A stretch of DNA of 64,000 nucleotides from Syngnathus acus (taxonomy: Eukaryota > Chordata > Actinopteri > Syngnathiformes > Syngnathidae). The notes beneath the pieces are model-generated. The model ran no database searches. It worked only from the letters and a program-made list of their open reading frames with translations, and was not told the origin of the DNA. The position numbers and the translations under genes are program-made. Below are positions 34,744-48,200 of this stretch, piece after piece (position 1 is the first letter of the stretch; every line of letters begins with the position of its first letter). The stretch lies in the NCBI RefSeq assembly GCF_901709675.1, contig NC_051089.1, positions 4,066,476 to 4,130,475 of the forward strand, in the 5' to 3' direction.

Positions 34744-37084
34744 TCATGCCATTACAACAGCAACTTCACTGTGCTGTTATTTGAAGCTAACATTTTTAGC
34801 TCATGCTAATCTCTGCACATAAGACTTTGGCTTTGACATAATAGCATGCGTGAAAAACGTTGACCCTCCCACCCGATGTTTATAATTGCCTATTTTTGTA
34901 ATTTTCTGCTAAAAAATATTTCCAATTCATCTTATATTAATAAAATGAATACTCGTTAAAAACTTGTCTATGTACTCTCCATAGTATAGTACTACTTTCC
35001 TATCTAGAAAAGGTTTACGTAGCATTTTGAGTTTCAGAAAGAACACAAAACCTGCAAAAATGTTTTTTTTTTTCAATGTTAAGTGATGAGTCATGTAGGG
35101 TATGATTAAAAAATTTTGTATCTGCATAATGAATATATTGCAGTGGAGTAATGTTATCAGAGGAGCTGCGCGTCACAAAGAACATGAGCCTTAATGCATT
35201 TATCGTGTTGTACATCAACAGCAGTCACATCCTTCCGTTATTGCGACCGGGCTATTATGCAAATATCCTCACTGCAGGAGGACACTTGCTGCGTGGCATA
35301 ACTTAATAATAATGTCCTGTACACACACACCCTTATGATCGCTTGTGCCTTTTCCAATTCGACACCATCCAAGTCCGCAAATAGTAATAAGCGTGTGTAA
35401 ATAGTATTTTTTGGCTCGCTTTGATCTCCTCGTGTAAACATGGAAATCCATTACGGCGTGCGAAAAAATTAAATATGTAATGTAAACGTCCCTTAATTGA
35501 AGTTAATTATAGTGGATGGATGTGTGCTGGGTTTAATTAGCACGTAAAGTGATAATTTAGCGTAACTGGCAGCAGCGGCGGTCTTTTGATTGAGGTCAGA
35601 TGTTCTCATCTAACCCTTTTTTTTTGTTTATTTCAATTTTTATGTTTAATTTGACATTTATTTTTATCAATCGCAAAATAATCGGGGTGAGACCAATCGT
35701 TTTGTTTTCGTCAATCATCGCCGATATCAATCGAGTCTCCCTCAGCCAGCAGGCCACCACACTCGACACATTGTTTTCGTGCGTCACATATTTGGAGTTG
35801 GATGGAATAGAATTGTTTTCTATTAAGGACAAGTGGGATGGGGGGGCGGATTGGGTGGATGGTGCCCGGCGTGATGCACGAGACGAGAGCCTCGTTTATT
35901 AGGACCAGCTGGATGGTGTGATGAGCTGCGAAGCATTTGTAATTATCAAGTGAATTCTGGAAAACATGTTATTGTATAATTGCGGCAATATTTCCTGCAT
36001 AATACGATCGCTACTCTCACGAGTTATTCATGCTAGCTGAATAGGAATAGTTGGAAAATGAAAAGTATTGGCATTCTTGGCTTTCAAGCAAGTTGCTGAA
36101 ATGCTAATTTTTTCCATTGCAAATTTTATCTTGGAATTTTGCTACGTGTTAAAAAAAAGTTATTGATGTGCTCTAAGCATCTGCCCAGTGGTTCGTCTTC
36201 CCAGTTATTTACAATACATAATAGAAATCAATAGGACGACACAATTCCAACGACCTGTTGTGAGTCCGCCCGCCCAGTCCATCATTTGGAACGCGGACCA
36301 TGTTCATCGTAGATGAATTAGCCAAGTTAACGCTTAATTCAATCAAATATAATTCCCCTGATGTTTTATTTAGCGCTCGCCGTATAATTAATTGAAACGA
36401 CGGCAGAACGGAGCGCGTCGGCAATACAAAGAGAGCAGAGACAAAGTAGGACAGCCAGATGAAAGCCAAAACAATGGCCTACATTTATATCTTTGTCTTC
36501 TTCTTCTGTGAGCAAACTGACAAAATGAAAGTTGACTTTTCAACTGTTTGTTTTCTCCCTCACCTCGGCCCCGCCGCTCCCAACACGCCCTGAGACTTCC
36601 CGCATTGATTCGGCCCCCATCTCGCCTCAGGCAAGGTGAGGTGAGGCGAGGCGACGATCGCCTCACCACCCTCCAAAGACACACGAGGGTGTTGCGGACT
36701 GCTCAGAAGGGGGCCGGGGGCTTAAGGGCGGGCCCCCCATAGACTGACACAGGGACGGGAGGTTGCATTCATTAGCGGTAAAACGTACTTTTTGGAGAAG
36801 GAAGGTGTCTGCTGGGTTTGTCTAGAGATGACGGCGGCCCTTGGGGTTCTGCTTTTGACAGAGAGCAAGGTTAAGTTCTCTTCCTCAAGATGTTCACGTC
36901 ACTCAGACACACACAGCGTCTGAGAGTTCACATTCATGTTCATGCTGATGAATAAGTCAAAATCTAATTAAAGCTCATCATTAAATTTAGCAGCAATTTT
37001 TTTTCCGGACATTTATTATTCAAGACAGATCTATCTCCAGTTTTTAGGGTCACGAAAAGCATAGAGGGGGCAATTATTATGAAT
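34744..37084. other. non-coding, GC-rich patch at 36540-36740
   Basis: No exon is supported. The patch at 36540-36740 is much more GC-rich than its surroundings and holds two overlapping hairpins, listed separately. It lacks the dense CpG of a clear CpG island. Confidence 0.45.
36622..36666. repeat. two mutually exclusive GC-rich inverted repeats
   Basis: CTCGCCTCA at 36622-36630 can pair with TGAGGCGAG at 36642-36650. Alternatively GTGAGGCGA at 36641-36649 can pair with TCGCCTCAC at 36658-36666. The two 9-bp stems share the middle arm, so only one can form at a time. No function is implied. Confidence 0.6.
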
Positions 37085-37243
37085 GACTTAAATGTCAAAT
37101 ATTTTGTTGGGTTGCTCAACTTAAAATTGAAATTTTTGAGTTCACTTATTATGCACAACTTTTGACTTAAATGTCAAATATTTTGTTGGGTTGCTCAACT
37201 TAAAATTGAAATTTTTGAGTTCACTTATTATGCACAACTTTTG
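37085..37243. repeat. perfect 79-bp tandem duplication
   Basis: Copies 37085-37163 and 37164-37242 are identical at all 79 positions, starting 'gacttaaatgtcaaata'. After the second copy the sequence diverges ('gaatcaaa'). Confidence 0.9.
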
Positions 37244-38264
37244 AATCAAATGTATGCCACACTGCGCTTAACTTCTTCCCTAATTGTTTTTTGTTGCAAA
37301 AATCACTTCTTTGATATGATGCGTTAATTTTGTACACGAATAAATTGTCAAGGTACGTGAGAGATCTTTCCGCCTAACTATTTTCTCTCTCTTTTTTTTT
37401 GCTTGCCCGGCCACTCCATCATATCTTGATGCCTCCCGACAGGTAAGTGCATTTTCTCTCTCTTGCAACAACAACAGCATCCTCCCGTGGTTAAGCATTA
37501 ACGCAATCACACGGCTCGAAATGTTCCGACACGAACGCGGCGATGTAGGCCACCGTGCTGCCTTTCAGCCGCCGCTGCTGTTATATATGATTCTTTCATT
37601 CTGTTGTCTGCGTGGGCCTTTGAAATGACAATGAGATGCTGATTTGGGGGATAAATAAAAAGGAAAATGGTAAAACAGGTTGCGGATGAATTTGGCGAGG
37701 TTTGTTTCGCGGAGAAAATGCGAACGAGATATGCAAAAACGCGTCCCCGTGCGCAGGGAAGAACATTTGACGAGGGAGCTCGGTTTACTTTCATCTGTTT
37801 GTCGAGATCAAGGCTATTGTTGCCTTTCCCCCCCGGGATGCGCTCGACTATTTGGAGGACATTTTGTGGGGATTCTTGTTATTGTTTTCATTTGGCTAGC
37901 ATGCAGTTGAGGTGTAATGAGCGTCTTGGTGAGGAGTTGCTGCTTGTGTGACATTAAGTTGTTTATTTGTTGGTTTCGGAAGATGGATAGATTGAATTAT
38001 ATTTCATTTCTTTGCCCCTGACACCAGTTTGAACATGAAAAGGTTTAAGGAGTATCGTGGAAATTGAACAGGAAGTCGGCCAATTTGTTTTGGAGGAGGG
38101 ATGAACTTCATGTTGGGCAGCGAGTCTCAAAGTGTGTATGAGTTCCACTCGTGGTACCAATTCCATTCCTGCAATACTTTTAATCTTTAAGACCTTTGTT
38201 GAGTTTGTTTTGATTTTTTTTTATTTCGATACAAATACATTTTATTGATCTTTTACGTACAATA
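37244..38264. other. non-coding sequence
   Basis: No exon, RNA gene or repeat family is recognised. Confidence 0.45.
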
Positions 38265-38490
38265 CAAAGTCAAAGTCAAAGTCAGCTTTATTGTCAATCT
38301 CTCCACATGTCAAGACACACAAAGAAATCGAAATTACGTTTCCACTATCCCTCAGTGACAAGACATAGTACACGACATACATGCGTACATACAAGCAAAC
38401 AACACAAAATAAAAACAAGAAGGCACAAACAATGAATAATAAGAGCGATGAATAAATAATAAATAAACAAATAACAATAAATAAGAGGAG
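38265..38490 (-). mobile_element. L2-like LINE 3' UTR fragment
   Basis: It has the same 3' end as the element at 9151-9900: repeated 'caaagt' hexamers, then 'cagctttattgtcaat', a 'aagaaatcgaaattacgttt' segment, and 'aaaacaagaaggcacaaac'. It stops at about 38490 within the ATAA-rich part, before any coding sequence. This is a strongly 5'-truncated copy in the same orientation. Confidence 0.75.
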
Positions 38491-41400
38491 TTTTTATTCA
38501 GATAGTTATATGTTAAGTGTTTACTTAACGTCCCCTAAATTATATTTTTTCCGTGTATTTTGACTTTGTTATAAATGTTATGAAAGTCAAAATACATTTA
38601 ATCTAGAATTTGTTCTCCTGTGGTAAAATTCGGAGGAGAAAATGGAAACCTTTCCCTGTATGGTATGAAAAGTGTTTTAGTATGTCCACCCAATTTTTGT
38701 CAAGCAATAAACCCAGGATATGTGAATTTGCAAAAAAATTTGAATTTACAGACAATGAGACCTCCAAATGGGGATTCATTTGTGCTCATAAATTCAAAGG
38801 ATAGCTCTAAGTGAATGATTTTCAACAGCTGCCAAAGAGCAGCTGTAATTTGTATCTAACACCAACAACAAATGAGATTAGAAAATGTTATTTACGCCAC
38901 ACAAAGCGCTCTGAAAAGTAATTTAGTTCGCTATTGTCAAGTGTGAAAGCGAGCCGAGACGCATCATCCTAACCCACTTCCCGAAGTATGTCGTTTGGTT
39001 ATTCCATCCTAGTTGCCACTTTATCAGCAAAACTTTTGATTTGTTTGTCGCATGTCTGTTTGTCCTCCGTTTTTTTTTCTTTGTTTTTCTTTGCCTTGGA
39101 TGTCATTAGCTTGCTCGCACATGTGATCATCCCACACGACATGTTGACGACAGCCCACTGCTTCTGTTTTCCATTGCTGATGTGAGCCAATGGCCATTGA
39201 CGCTCCCTACAGCGCTCCTCTGTGCACTAATTATTTGTTTACGGCCCGGCAGCATTGATCGTTGCTCTGCTGCAGCCTTCTCCTCCTACGGTGATCAAGT
39301 CGTACTGGCACGCGTGCAATTTGATGGAATTGGTGGAATTGACGGGAAGAACGTCCTCTGCCAACAGTCAAGTCAGAGCAAAGTCAAGCTTTTCTTTCTA
39401 GGAGAGGATTCAATCATCTTTTGGGGACCATTCGGGAAAGTTGTCCAAATGGCCTCAATATGAAGTAGTAGAACCTTGTGATTGGTTCTAGCCAAGATAT
39501 TAAAGGGCGCATAGTAATCTAATGAAAGAATATCAGTAGCATACAACATTAAATATTAACTGGTTAATATGTCTTGAATGAATAATGTGAATAAATGCTA
39601 AACTCATCAATTACTAACTTGGAAGAAAACAATATATTTTTGTAATTGCATGAATCAAGTTGATAAATGATATTGATATCTATTTTATACAAGAAAGAAA
39701 TTATACCCAGGAAACTACTATTAGGACAAAAATTATCGATGAGAAAAATATCATTTTTAGGAATATTCCAACAAAACAAAATTCATGTTGAGATTCCCAT
39801 TTTGCTAGTAAGACTCATAACTTTACGTTAACATTTTTTTAATAAATAAATCACAATTTAACCAACCAAGGTATTTTTTGCAAGGGGAAAAGTCACAATA
39901 GTATAGATCAGTTTTCAAAAATAAGTTCTGGAGTGAAAATAAGAATAAGAAAAAAAACTTTAAGTAAAATAGTTTTGTTTTACTATAATAAAGTCATCAT
40001 TGTTTAAATATAACAATACAGTTAGTTGTAATTTAACAAACAATATTTAATTTTATGAGTCGTCTCTAGTCTAAGAGGAAAAGGCTTCTCTTTTTCAAAA
40101 TATTTTGGAGAGGAATTTGGCTTTTTTTTTTTTAATTGAATCTAACATTTAATACAACTCTAATAAAGCAATCACAACTATCGGAAATGTCGCAGTGCAG
40201 CACGGTAAAAAAGTGTGTTAAAAAAAACAACCTCTTATTGTATTCCTACAGGAGACAGTGACATTTCAGCGGGAAAAAAATGGCGATTATAAAGAAGCCA
40301 ATTTATATGCAAAAAGGTGGCTTTAAATATCCTAAAAAGTCCCTGCACCTCTGCATAATAAGATACGTGTAATAATTTCATTCCAGACTTCCTCACCACG
40401 GCAATGTCTAACACAAGGTATCGAATTCCACGCTGATGAGAACAATACGAGGATGTGAGCACAAATTCCTGTAGTCGAGAATGAATTTCAAGCCATTTAT
40501 CTCACATTGCAACGTATTCGTCATACTCGCTGCTTTTCGCTACCACCCGCGTCTCTTATTAAACGCGGGAGAATTAATAACAGGTGTCTGCTGATTTGCC
40601 AGGGTGGGGGAGCGGCGGCGTTCGTCTTTTAGCAATATATTAACGCAGGGCTAAGTTTGGCGCAGTGATTCTCAAACTTTCAACATCTAAAACTTCAAGT
40701 AGCACCACTGAGTGATAGTTTGTTTGAATAAATATTTGCTGATAGCACAGAAGAGAGCATTTGAAAACTTCCCCCTGTTATCCAGTCAAGTATAACAGAA
40801 GATAAAACACTTTAAAGCCTGAGGGTCCATTGTGAAAAAAAAGAATATAAAACAAAGACATAAAAGAGTAACTTCAAAATGAGCGGATGAGAGCGATGAA
40901 TTTCAAGCATAAAAAAAAGCGCATATCAGAAAATACTTTGATTTTTGTTCTTATTAATATTCCCTATTTCATAGCATAATTAACAAAGAAGTGTTTTGCG
41001 TCCCAAAAAGAATAAAGAGTAATAAAAAAAAGTGAAGAGGAAAATCTTTTTGAATGAACGCTACAACGGAAAAAAAAAAGTCTGACCTTAATTCCTCCCA
41101 AAGCATCTCCTCCAAATCAACAAAAGTTATGATCACACCAAAAAGATCCCCTTTGGTGACCCTTTTGCAGCCAGGCAATTTCAGCATCTTGGATCCAATA
41201 GCCTTTCAAAATTCCATTCTGGAGCTTCTAACCCTTGAAAAATGTGAAACCTCCCTAAAAGCAGATTTGACTTTGCACCCCATCGACGACGGTCGGAAAG
41301 CGTTATAAATCAATCCAGGTCTGTCTTTGACATTTCCTCTCTTGATTAAAGAAATGTCCTCAGCGCGACCCCTCCTCGATGATTTTGTTTTGCGGCAAGG

Positions 41401-41822
41401 AAGCACGGGAAGTGACATCTTGCGAATGAGACTCCTTTTTTGGAATGCACTCAGTAACACATTCTGCGCTGATTACCTCATCTAATGCGGTTAGAGGTAA
41501 CAGTGACCCGTCTCCGAGGAACCCAGCCAGGCCTAAAATCATATTTCAGATACATTAAAGTGCACACCTCACCATTGGTGCTCCGCTCCCAGGGTCTGAA
41601 CTAATTGAATTTCAAACCCGAGGCCAGGAGGCGCGTCCTCACCGCTTCGGCCCAGTCGTCTTTCCATACGTTAGCTAAAATACGGTCATGAAAAGCGGCA
41701 GGATCTATGCGTGCCGTTCCAATCTACTGAAGACCAGTTTTGCTGACTAAGAGAAAACGGCGACATTGTGGAAAGGTCACTTGGTAACTTTTGTGGGTTT
41801 ATTTCTTATTGAACGATTTTTA
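38491..41822. other. non-coding sequence
   Basis: AT-rich, most strongly at 39480-40170. No exon can be supported. A small hAT-like fragment is listed at 40663-40720. Confidence 0.5.
40663..40720 (+). mobile_element. hAT-like terminal fragment
   Basis: CAGTGATTCTCAAACTTT followed by 'caagtagcaccact' resembles the first 60 bp of a common hAT family ('cagtggttctcaaact', 'caagtaccacc'). No right end is seen. Confidence 0.35.
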
Positions 41823-42170
41823 AGTTACGATTCAACAATTTTTATTTTTGTATTTACTATTAGTAATTGTTTTTATGAATGAGAAATTATTTTCTTTAAA
41901 GCAATTTTTTATTGCATTTAAAATGTATTTATTATGTATATAGTTACGATTCAACTATTTGTATTTTTGTATTTACTATTAGTAATTTTTTTTATGAATG
42001 ACATTCTTTTTTTAAAGCAATTTTTTTTTGCATTTAAAATGTATTATGTATATAGTTACGATTTAACTAATTTTATTTTTGTATTTACTATTAGTAATTT
42101 TTTTATGAATGAGAAATTATAAAAAAAAAAGAAAGTAATGTTTTATTGCATTTAAAATATATTTATTTTT
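41823..42170. repeat. three tandem copies of a 112-119 bp AT-rich unit
   Basis: Units begin 'gttacgatt(c/t)aac' at 41824, 41943 and 42055. Each contains 'tatttactattagtaatt' and ends with 'gcatttaaaatgtatt' or a near match. Copies differ by small indels in T and A runs. Confidence 0.8.
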
Positions 42171-45100
42171 AATCTATTCAACTTGATTGGCTATTTATAA
42201 ATTTGATCAACTATTGTTTTTAAATCGCATATTTTTATGTAATATTTAATGTTCTTATATTTTTACTGGGTATTTATATACTAAATTTCATACTGGCATA
42301 TCCTTGGTCCAGTGATTACTTTGTTTTTTATGACAATTTGGTCAAATTCAAACAACTTGAAATCCTGCACATCAAATCAAGGGAGGAATAGTTCCTGCCT
42401 GTGTTGAAAGAGGAAGCCGTCCTCGTCACAGAGCTTCCATTGAGCCTTTGGCCTCAATACGTCTTAATTGCTTTCAGTTAATGCGAGAAGCGTCGCACTG
42501 GAGGGATCGACTTCCCCTCCACTGTCGCCTCCGCTGTTGTTCGGCATCGCTCAGCGTGGCCCGGGCGTCTAGACGCCACTCGATGGCGGATCAATCACAA
42601 CACCCATTTGCCAATTAGGCACCTTGTGCTTTATAAATAAACACATCAGTGTCACAACATCCTCAGCTTCCGCTGGATCGCTGTGCTCGGACATAACATC
42701 ACGTATCGTCGCTCTCATTCGTTAGCTCTCTGCTGTTGTTGACTATTTTTAACATAGTATATTTTATTTTGTTTTATGATATAGTATCATAGTCACAAAC
42801 AAGGCTGTACAGCTAGCAAAACTAAGCTAGCATTGTGAACGCATCAGTGTTAGCCACGGCTGCTATCATTATCATTCTAAACAGAGTGTTACTATCGGTT
42901 TGAAGTTTTATTTTTGGAATGTACTATCAATTAAAAATTAAATCAAAGAGCCTTTACTGTCGTGTTGAGCAGGGAGTCCTGATGAAAGGATGTACAGTAC
43001 ATAGTTATTTTTATCCCTGGATACATCTTGAAGTAATTGAATAATTTAAGTTTTTAAACAACCAATGAATACCTGCAACACCTGCCCATTCAAGCCAAGC
43101 CCACAACATCATTAATAATGCAAAGAAACAAGCCCGAGGTCCCCATTTGGTTTCATCAAACCTTCTGTTCTTCTACTTCATACTGAAATAACAAGCGTCG
43201 GCTGACATCTAAAAAGTGTGCAAACAGCCACAGTAAAGATTTCAAAGCGTACTTCATAATTGATGATGGGGAACTAAAAGGAGAAAGTGAGTTGATATGA
43301 TCATACAACAAGCTTCTGTCCACCTGACAGAAGCTTGCACGCTTGGTAAAGGTTGCATGTTGCACAAAAAGTGAAAGTTTGATCCATTATGGCGTTCCTC
43401 AGAGATCAATCCCTTTCCCACTTTTGTTTGCTTTTTGGATCGTTTTGTGAGATGACAGTTTGCGACCTTTTTTTTTTTGTAATAACAGGACCTTGCAGTT
43501 GTAATAGGACAACTTTTTTTGCGAGGTGAGGAAATTGGTTGTGCTATTGCTGTAAGCCTCTTTGCAAGTGGCAGTTTAAGAATGTCACGCTCGGGCGAAG
43601 CAGATGCCTGTTTACCGCAACGATGTGCTTGACTGGACGACCTCCTGCGGAGCGTACATGATTTCCCCAAATAGAAAAAGAAGGGGAAAAAAAAAGAGCT
43701 CTTTATTGACTCCGTATTCCACCCAAGTGTGCTCCACGAGTTAGTGCAGTCAGTTGTCAACTCGAAAATATCAATATTGCAAAAGACAGAACCACTTTTC
43801 CTTATTAATAGAGACGTTTCCCCTTTACACACACACACACACAAATACACACACAAAACATGGCATAAAAGATATATCGAAACATATTCTTTTACAAATT
43901 ATTATTTTTTTTTACTTGTAATGGCAGGATTTTATTGTCAGAATATTACACATATGATCATTTTCAATTAGGTCAAAATATTATGAATTTCTTTCAATGT
44001 TATTTTTAATTGGAAAATTAGTTTCATATTTCTTTTTTTTTTCAAATTATTGTTAATATGATTCTGTCTCTGTTTTTCCCAGAGTGGAAATGACATTAAT
44101 TTTTATTTTTAATCCTCATTGAAGATGATAGAATTTTTTAATGGTTTGATTAAATATACTAAAATATACTTTCAGGTTGATTGTAATTCATACTGAATGC
44201 AATCCCCGTATAGCCTCAAGGGACTATTTCATTTCATTTGACCGGAAATCTAGTGAATGAAGCCGATGGAATAAATGCGCGGAAACAAAAGTGATTTTGT
44301 CCACAAAACGCTCGTTGAAGCTCATCACAGAGCGAAGCCTCGTCACATTGGGGTGATCGCTGATGGTAGCTTCATGGTGCAATAAAGAGCAAACGGGCAC
44401 TGCCTTCAATTCTATATTGTGGATTTGCACATTTGCAAGCTAAATATATATAAATATATTTTTTTAAGACACCTGGTGATGTCCTTGTGGCGTCTTGGCC
44501 CAGTAGCAAATGAGGGAATGGATGGTGCAGGCTTTGGGGCAGCGGCTGGAAGCCCACGCATTGTATATATTCCTAATGAGGCAGCTCCATGTAGCCCAGG
44601 AGGTCCACCGGGCACAGAGAGCAGCAGATGTCGCCAGCTAGCTCTTTCCAAAAGCCCATCTGCCGCTCGTGAGCACAGTCAATACTCAGCTACCGAGAGA
44701 CAGCGCTGACACGCTTTTGCACCTGCATCATTAAAGCATCGCTGCCATTCAAGACGTTTTATTTGTTTCTTCTTCTTCACTAAGAAAAACAACTCCTACG
44801 TACGGCAACCTGTCGGACGTGACCTCCCCATGTGAGAAAATATTTTTTCCCGCTTGCCTGCGCAACACGTGCTAATGAAGAACCAACGAATAAGCCTTTG
44901 CAGCTCGTGTATTGTGACTCATCGGGGAGTCACGCAGGTCGCCCGAGCCGACATTGCAATATGGCCGCCCTCGCCCGACACCCCTCGCCACCTCCGCCGA
45001 AGATGAGACGCTAACGAATTATTGAAGAGGAAGAAGATGAGAATCTAGACCCCGGAGTCCAAAATGCTTTGGAGAGGTCAGAGCGTCCAGATGTATCGCC

Positions 45101-45215
45101 ATGGTAACCGTAAAAAAAGTAGCAATAAAGCAAGGATAGAGGAGACCTTGTCATAAGTGATAATTGCCATCTACTGCATTTCTGGTCAACATATATCTAT
45201 CCGTACATCCATGCA
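42171..45215. other. non-coding sequence
   Basis: No exon is supported. A short CA tract lies at 43828-43842. An open frame of 200 codons on the minus strand (43254-43856) is low in complexity and has no family resemblance. Confidence 0.5.
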
Positions 45216-45293
45216 ATATAATATAATATAATATAATATATCCATTTTCTATACTGCTTGTCCCAACATAATATAATATAATATAATATAATA
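45216..45293. repeat. AATAT microsatellite split by a repeat fragment
   Basis: Two runs of the pentamer ATAAT (45216-45240 and 45267-45293) are separated by about 24 bp that include 'tccattttctatactgcttg', the start motif of a common fish dispersed repeat. Confidence 0.7.
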
Positions 45294-48200
45294 CTCTTTT
45301 ATAAAATAATAAATGCTTTTGAGTGCTTTTGAAAAGAAACTGATTGCACAAAAATCAATCCATGACTGTAAATATTTTTACGTTTGTATTCTTAAATATG
45401 CCAATTTTCCAGATGCTATCGAAGGAAATGCATCAGGTGTCTTCAAGTGTCAGAAGCAGAAAAGCATTTCCACTAAACCAAGGTCTTCTCGTTGCCGTCT
45501 TTTCTATCTCACTCCCGTCACTCGCCATGGCCTTCCATCGACGGCGTGGAAAGTAACTCCTTGCAAAACATAAATAAGCGGCCCACATAATCTCCTACTG
45601 ATTGCACCGCTCGGCAACACACTTCTTTCTCGGAAGCCTCATTTACATTCAGTGTCCAAGGCCCAGTTGGATGGGTTTTGTTCCTGCTCTTTCAGCAGAA
45701 TACTTACAAAAGGTGTGCAGGTGCACCAACTATTGTGGCTAGAAAACAAATGTATGCACTAGTTATAGTATACATACACGTTGGAATAATTCATCTTGAG
45801 AGTGGAAGCGATTAAACTGCAATTTTTTTCCACTAAAAAAACCTTCTTTGTTATTATTGTGGAATATCTTGAAGAAAGCCATTTTTGACCCGCTGTTGTG
45901 ATCACACTGAAAGTGGTGTCAGTGTAGTACTTTAAGCGCAATTTTCTCCCACGATGGTGAAGCGCGAACAAGTGAAGAGCATTTACTCTCAATTGTCATC
46001 AGCCGCCGCTTCATCAGCGTCTCCGCCTCGCCGTTTAACCCAAACAGCCCGAGAACCAGCCCTGCCTTTAAACATCTCGCGACCTTTAAGGGACCGCAAA
46101 TGCTGAGCTGCCATTATGACTAATAATCCTTCATTAGAGAACCCCCCCCCCCCTCCCTCTGGAAAACTGTGTTGTTGCCAATTCAAGGCAGCTGCCAATG
46201 CTAAAGAGCTGCTGGCTCTTTGTGTTTTGTAATCGGCACCATGTAAAGATATTATGTCATTGTTTTATGGTAAAAAGGAAAGAATAAATCATGTAATTTC
46301 ATTCTGGAGAGAATCCCAGTTGTGTTCCTCGAGGACACGCAGCAGATTTGATTGCACCGTTTCCAACCCATTTCACTTTTAAAGCTTCCCAAAAATGTAA
46401 CATCCAAGGTCAAAGTCGTCCATGTTGTTTGGTAACAATTTCCAACCAATCTCCTTGTGGCTTTTGGGTGTTATTGTTCAGGGATTGCTGTTCAATCTCC
46501 AATTCTTGCCAATTTTCAAGCCATTGGTACGACTGGGAATAGAACGAAATCCATCGGGGGTGGCTCTATTTAAGCGATTTCTTGATTGAGCATGTCTGGA
46601 GGTATTTGCACTTTGGGTGTGGTCAGCTTTCCAGAAAATGTGATTCGCTCTCCTCCCGAGCATTTCTCCCGGCCTGCAGATGGATTGCATCACTCGTATT
46701 ACCCTGCACACTCTGATTACGTTGATAGATGCGGTGCAACCTCTCCAGACACATCCAATGTTCTACGCTTCTCACCGCCTCAGCATTTTATATCACTTTT
46801 CAGAATGGTTATTCACGGTGATATTGTCAAGGTCAAGTTAACTCACCGCCCTCAGCCTTTATTTTGTCTCACCCGACGTCAGTCGCTGTCATCTCCCGCG
46901 GGAACTCGCCCAAGGGAAGCGCCGCTGGGAGAATATGCTTTTAGTGCAGAATAAATCAATTCCAATAGGAGGCTTTCAGATCATGAAATATGACACCGTC
47001 GTTCCATTTTTATGCTTTTAGTTTAACATGCAGGAGTGTGTGTGTGTGTGTGTGGGGGGGGTAATTATTATTTTTCATTGTAATTCTCAGAAATCAATAG
47101 TGATGGTCATTGATTCATAAAGCAGTGGGAGTGATGGGAGCTTTATTTATAACTCGCCTGTGTACGTATGTGCGATAATGGAGATAATGCTAATAAAAAA
47201 TAAATAAATGAATAAAATTTACATAAATAAAAAATACAAATAAAAATAATAAATAAGTAAATAAGTAAATAAGTAAATAAATAAATAAATAGATAATCAT
47301 TACCTCTGGCCATGTTAAATAATGAAAATTTAATACAAATAGAAGGGAGGGAATAAGAATAGGGAATAGAAATAATCTGTATCAGAGTCAGGCTGTGATA
47401 ACCGGTTATAATGGAATTAATAATCGGTTCCGAGGTCACACAGTTGGCATTTGAAGCCAAGGAAATAATCCATACTAAGGTCAAACTGTCACTGGAAGTA
47501 GAACAAGATGGAACGGAATAGAATGGAATGAAAGGGGTGTAACAATTAATCCATTCTTGTTCCGATTCATGATAACTGTTATGATAATGACTTAATCATT
47601 TATTGCTTTTTTCCCCCAAAGGATTGTCCGAGTCCGCTGATGTGTTGTCTTTACGCCCCTGCCCCCCACCCTGCCTCTTTAGTTTTTCCTCATTGTACTA
47701 GTAAAATCAAAGCAGGAGGTCAAAATGCTCTTTCTTGAAGATATGGAGTCGATGTTTTTTAGTTTCTTGAGCACCATCAAATGGTACAGTCACTGCCTGT
47801 GCTTGCTTGATAACGAGCTAACACATTGTTGGGAGGAACCCAATGTGCTCTCCACTGTAGCTAAAGTTCTGCAAAGACACCTTGGGTGTAGATAGGTGCA
47901 GAACATTTGCGAACGTGAGGAAATGGTATTCCCCCCCCCCCTTTTTTTATTATTAAAGGTGAGCACAGGTTCCACCAAATTGTCACATTTGTAACTCACA
48001 TGGTGCGGAAGAGCGGGCAATGAATTTCATGCGGGGAGTCAATTGAATGGCAGGCGAGGAGAAGGATGGACGTCTGATGACATATTTATAAGTGCCGCTT
48101 ACTGGCAGATGGGGAGTTACGCCACTCCAGAGTCTTCCATTCCGGAAATTGAAATGTTCTGTTGTTTTTCTTTAGCTATTTAAGGATGCGTAGCTCTCAC

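Noticed and set aside
43254-43856. 200-codon open frame on the minus strand
   Set aside because: Starts in a CA repeat, then runs through F- and K-rich low-complexity sequence; no family resemblance.
44573-44689. Minus-strand open segment reading like a C-terminal exon (…ICCSLCPVDLLGYMELPH, stop)
   Set aside because: The peptide looks protein-like, with an AG upstream, but 38 codons without a stop are common by chance and no family or partner exon was recognised.
45164-45177. Minus-strand CTCF-like motif
   Set aside because: Two mismatches to the consensus, too weak to list.
46586-46954. 122-codon open frame on the + strand
   Set aside because: No recognised domain or splice context; may simply be single-copy non-coding DNA.
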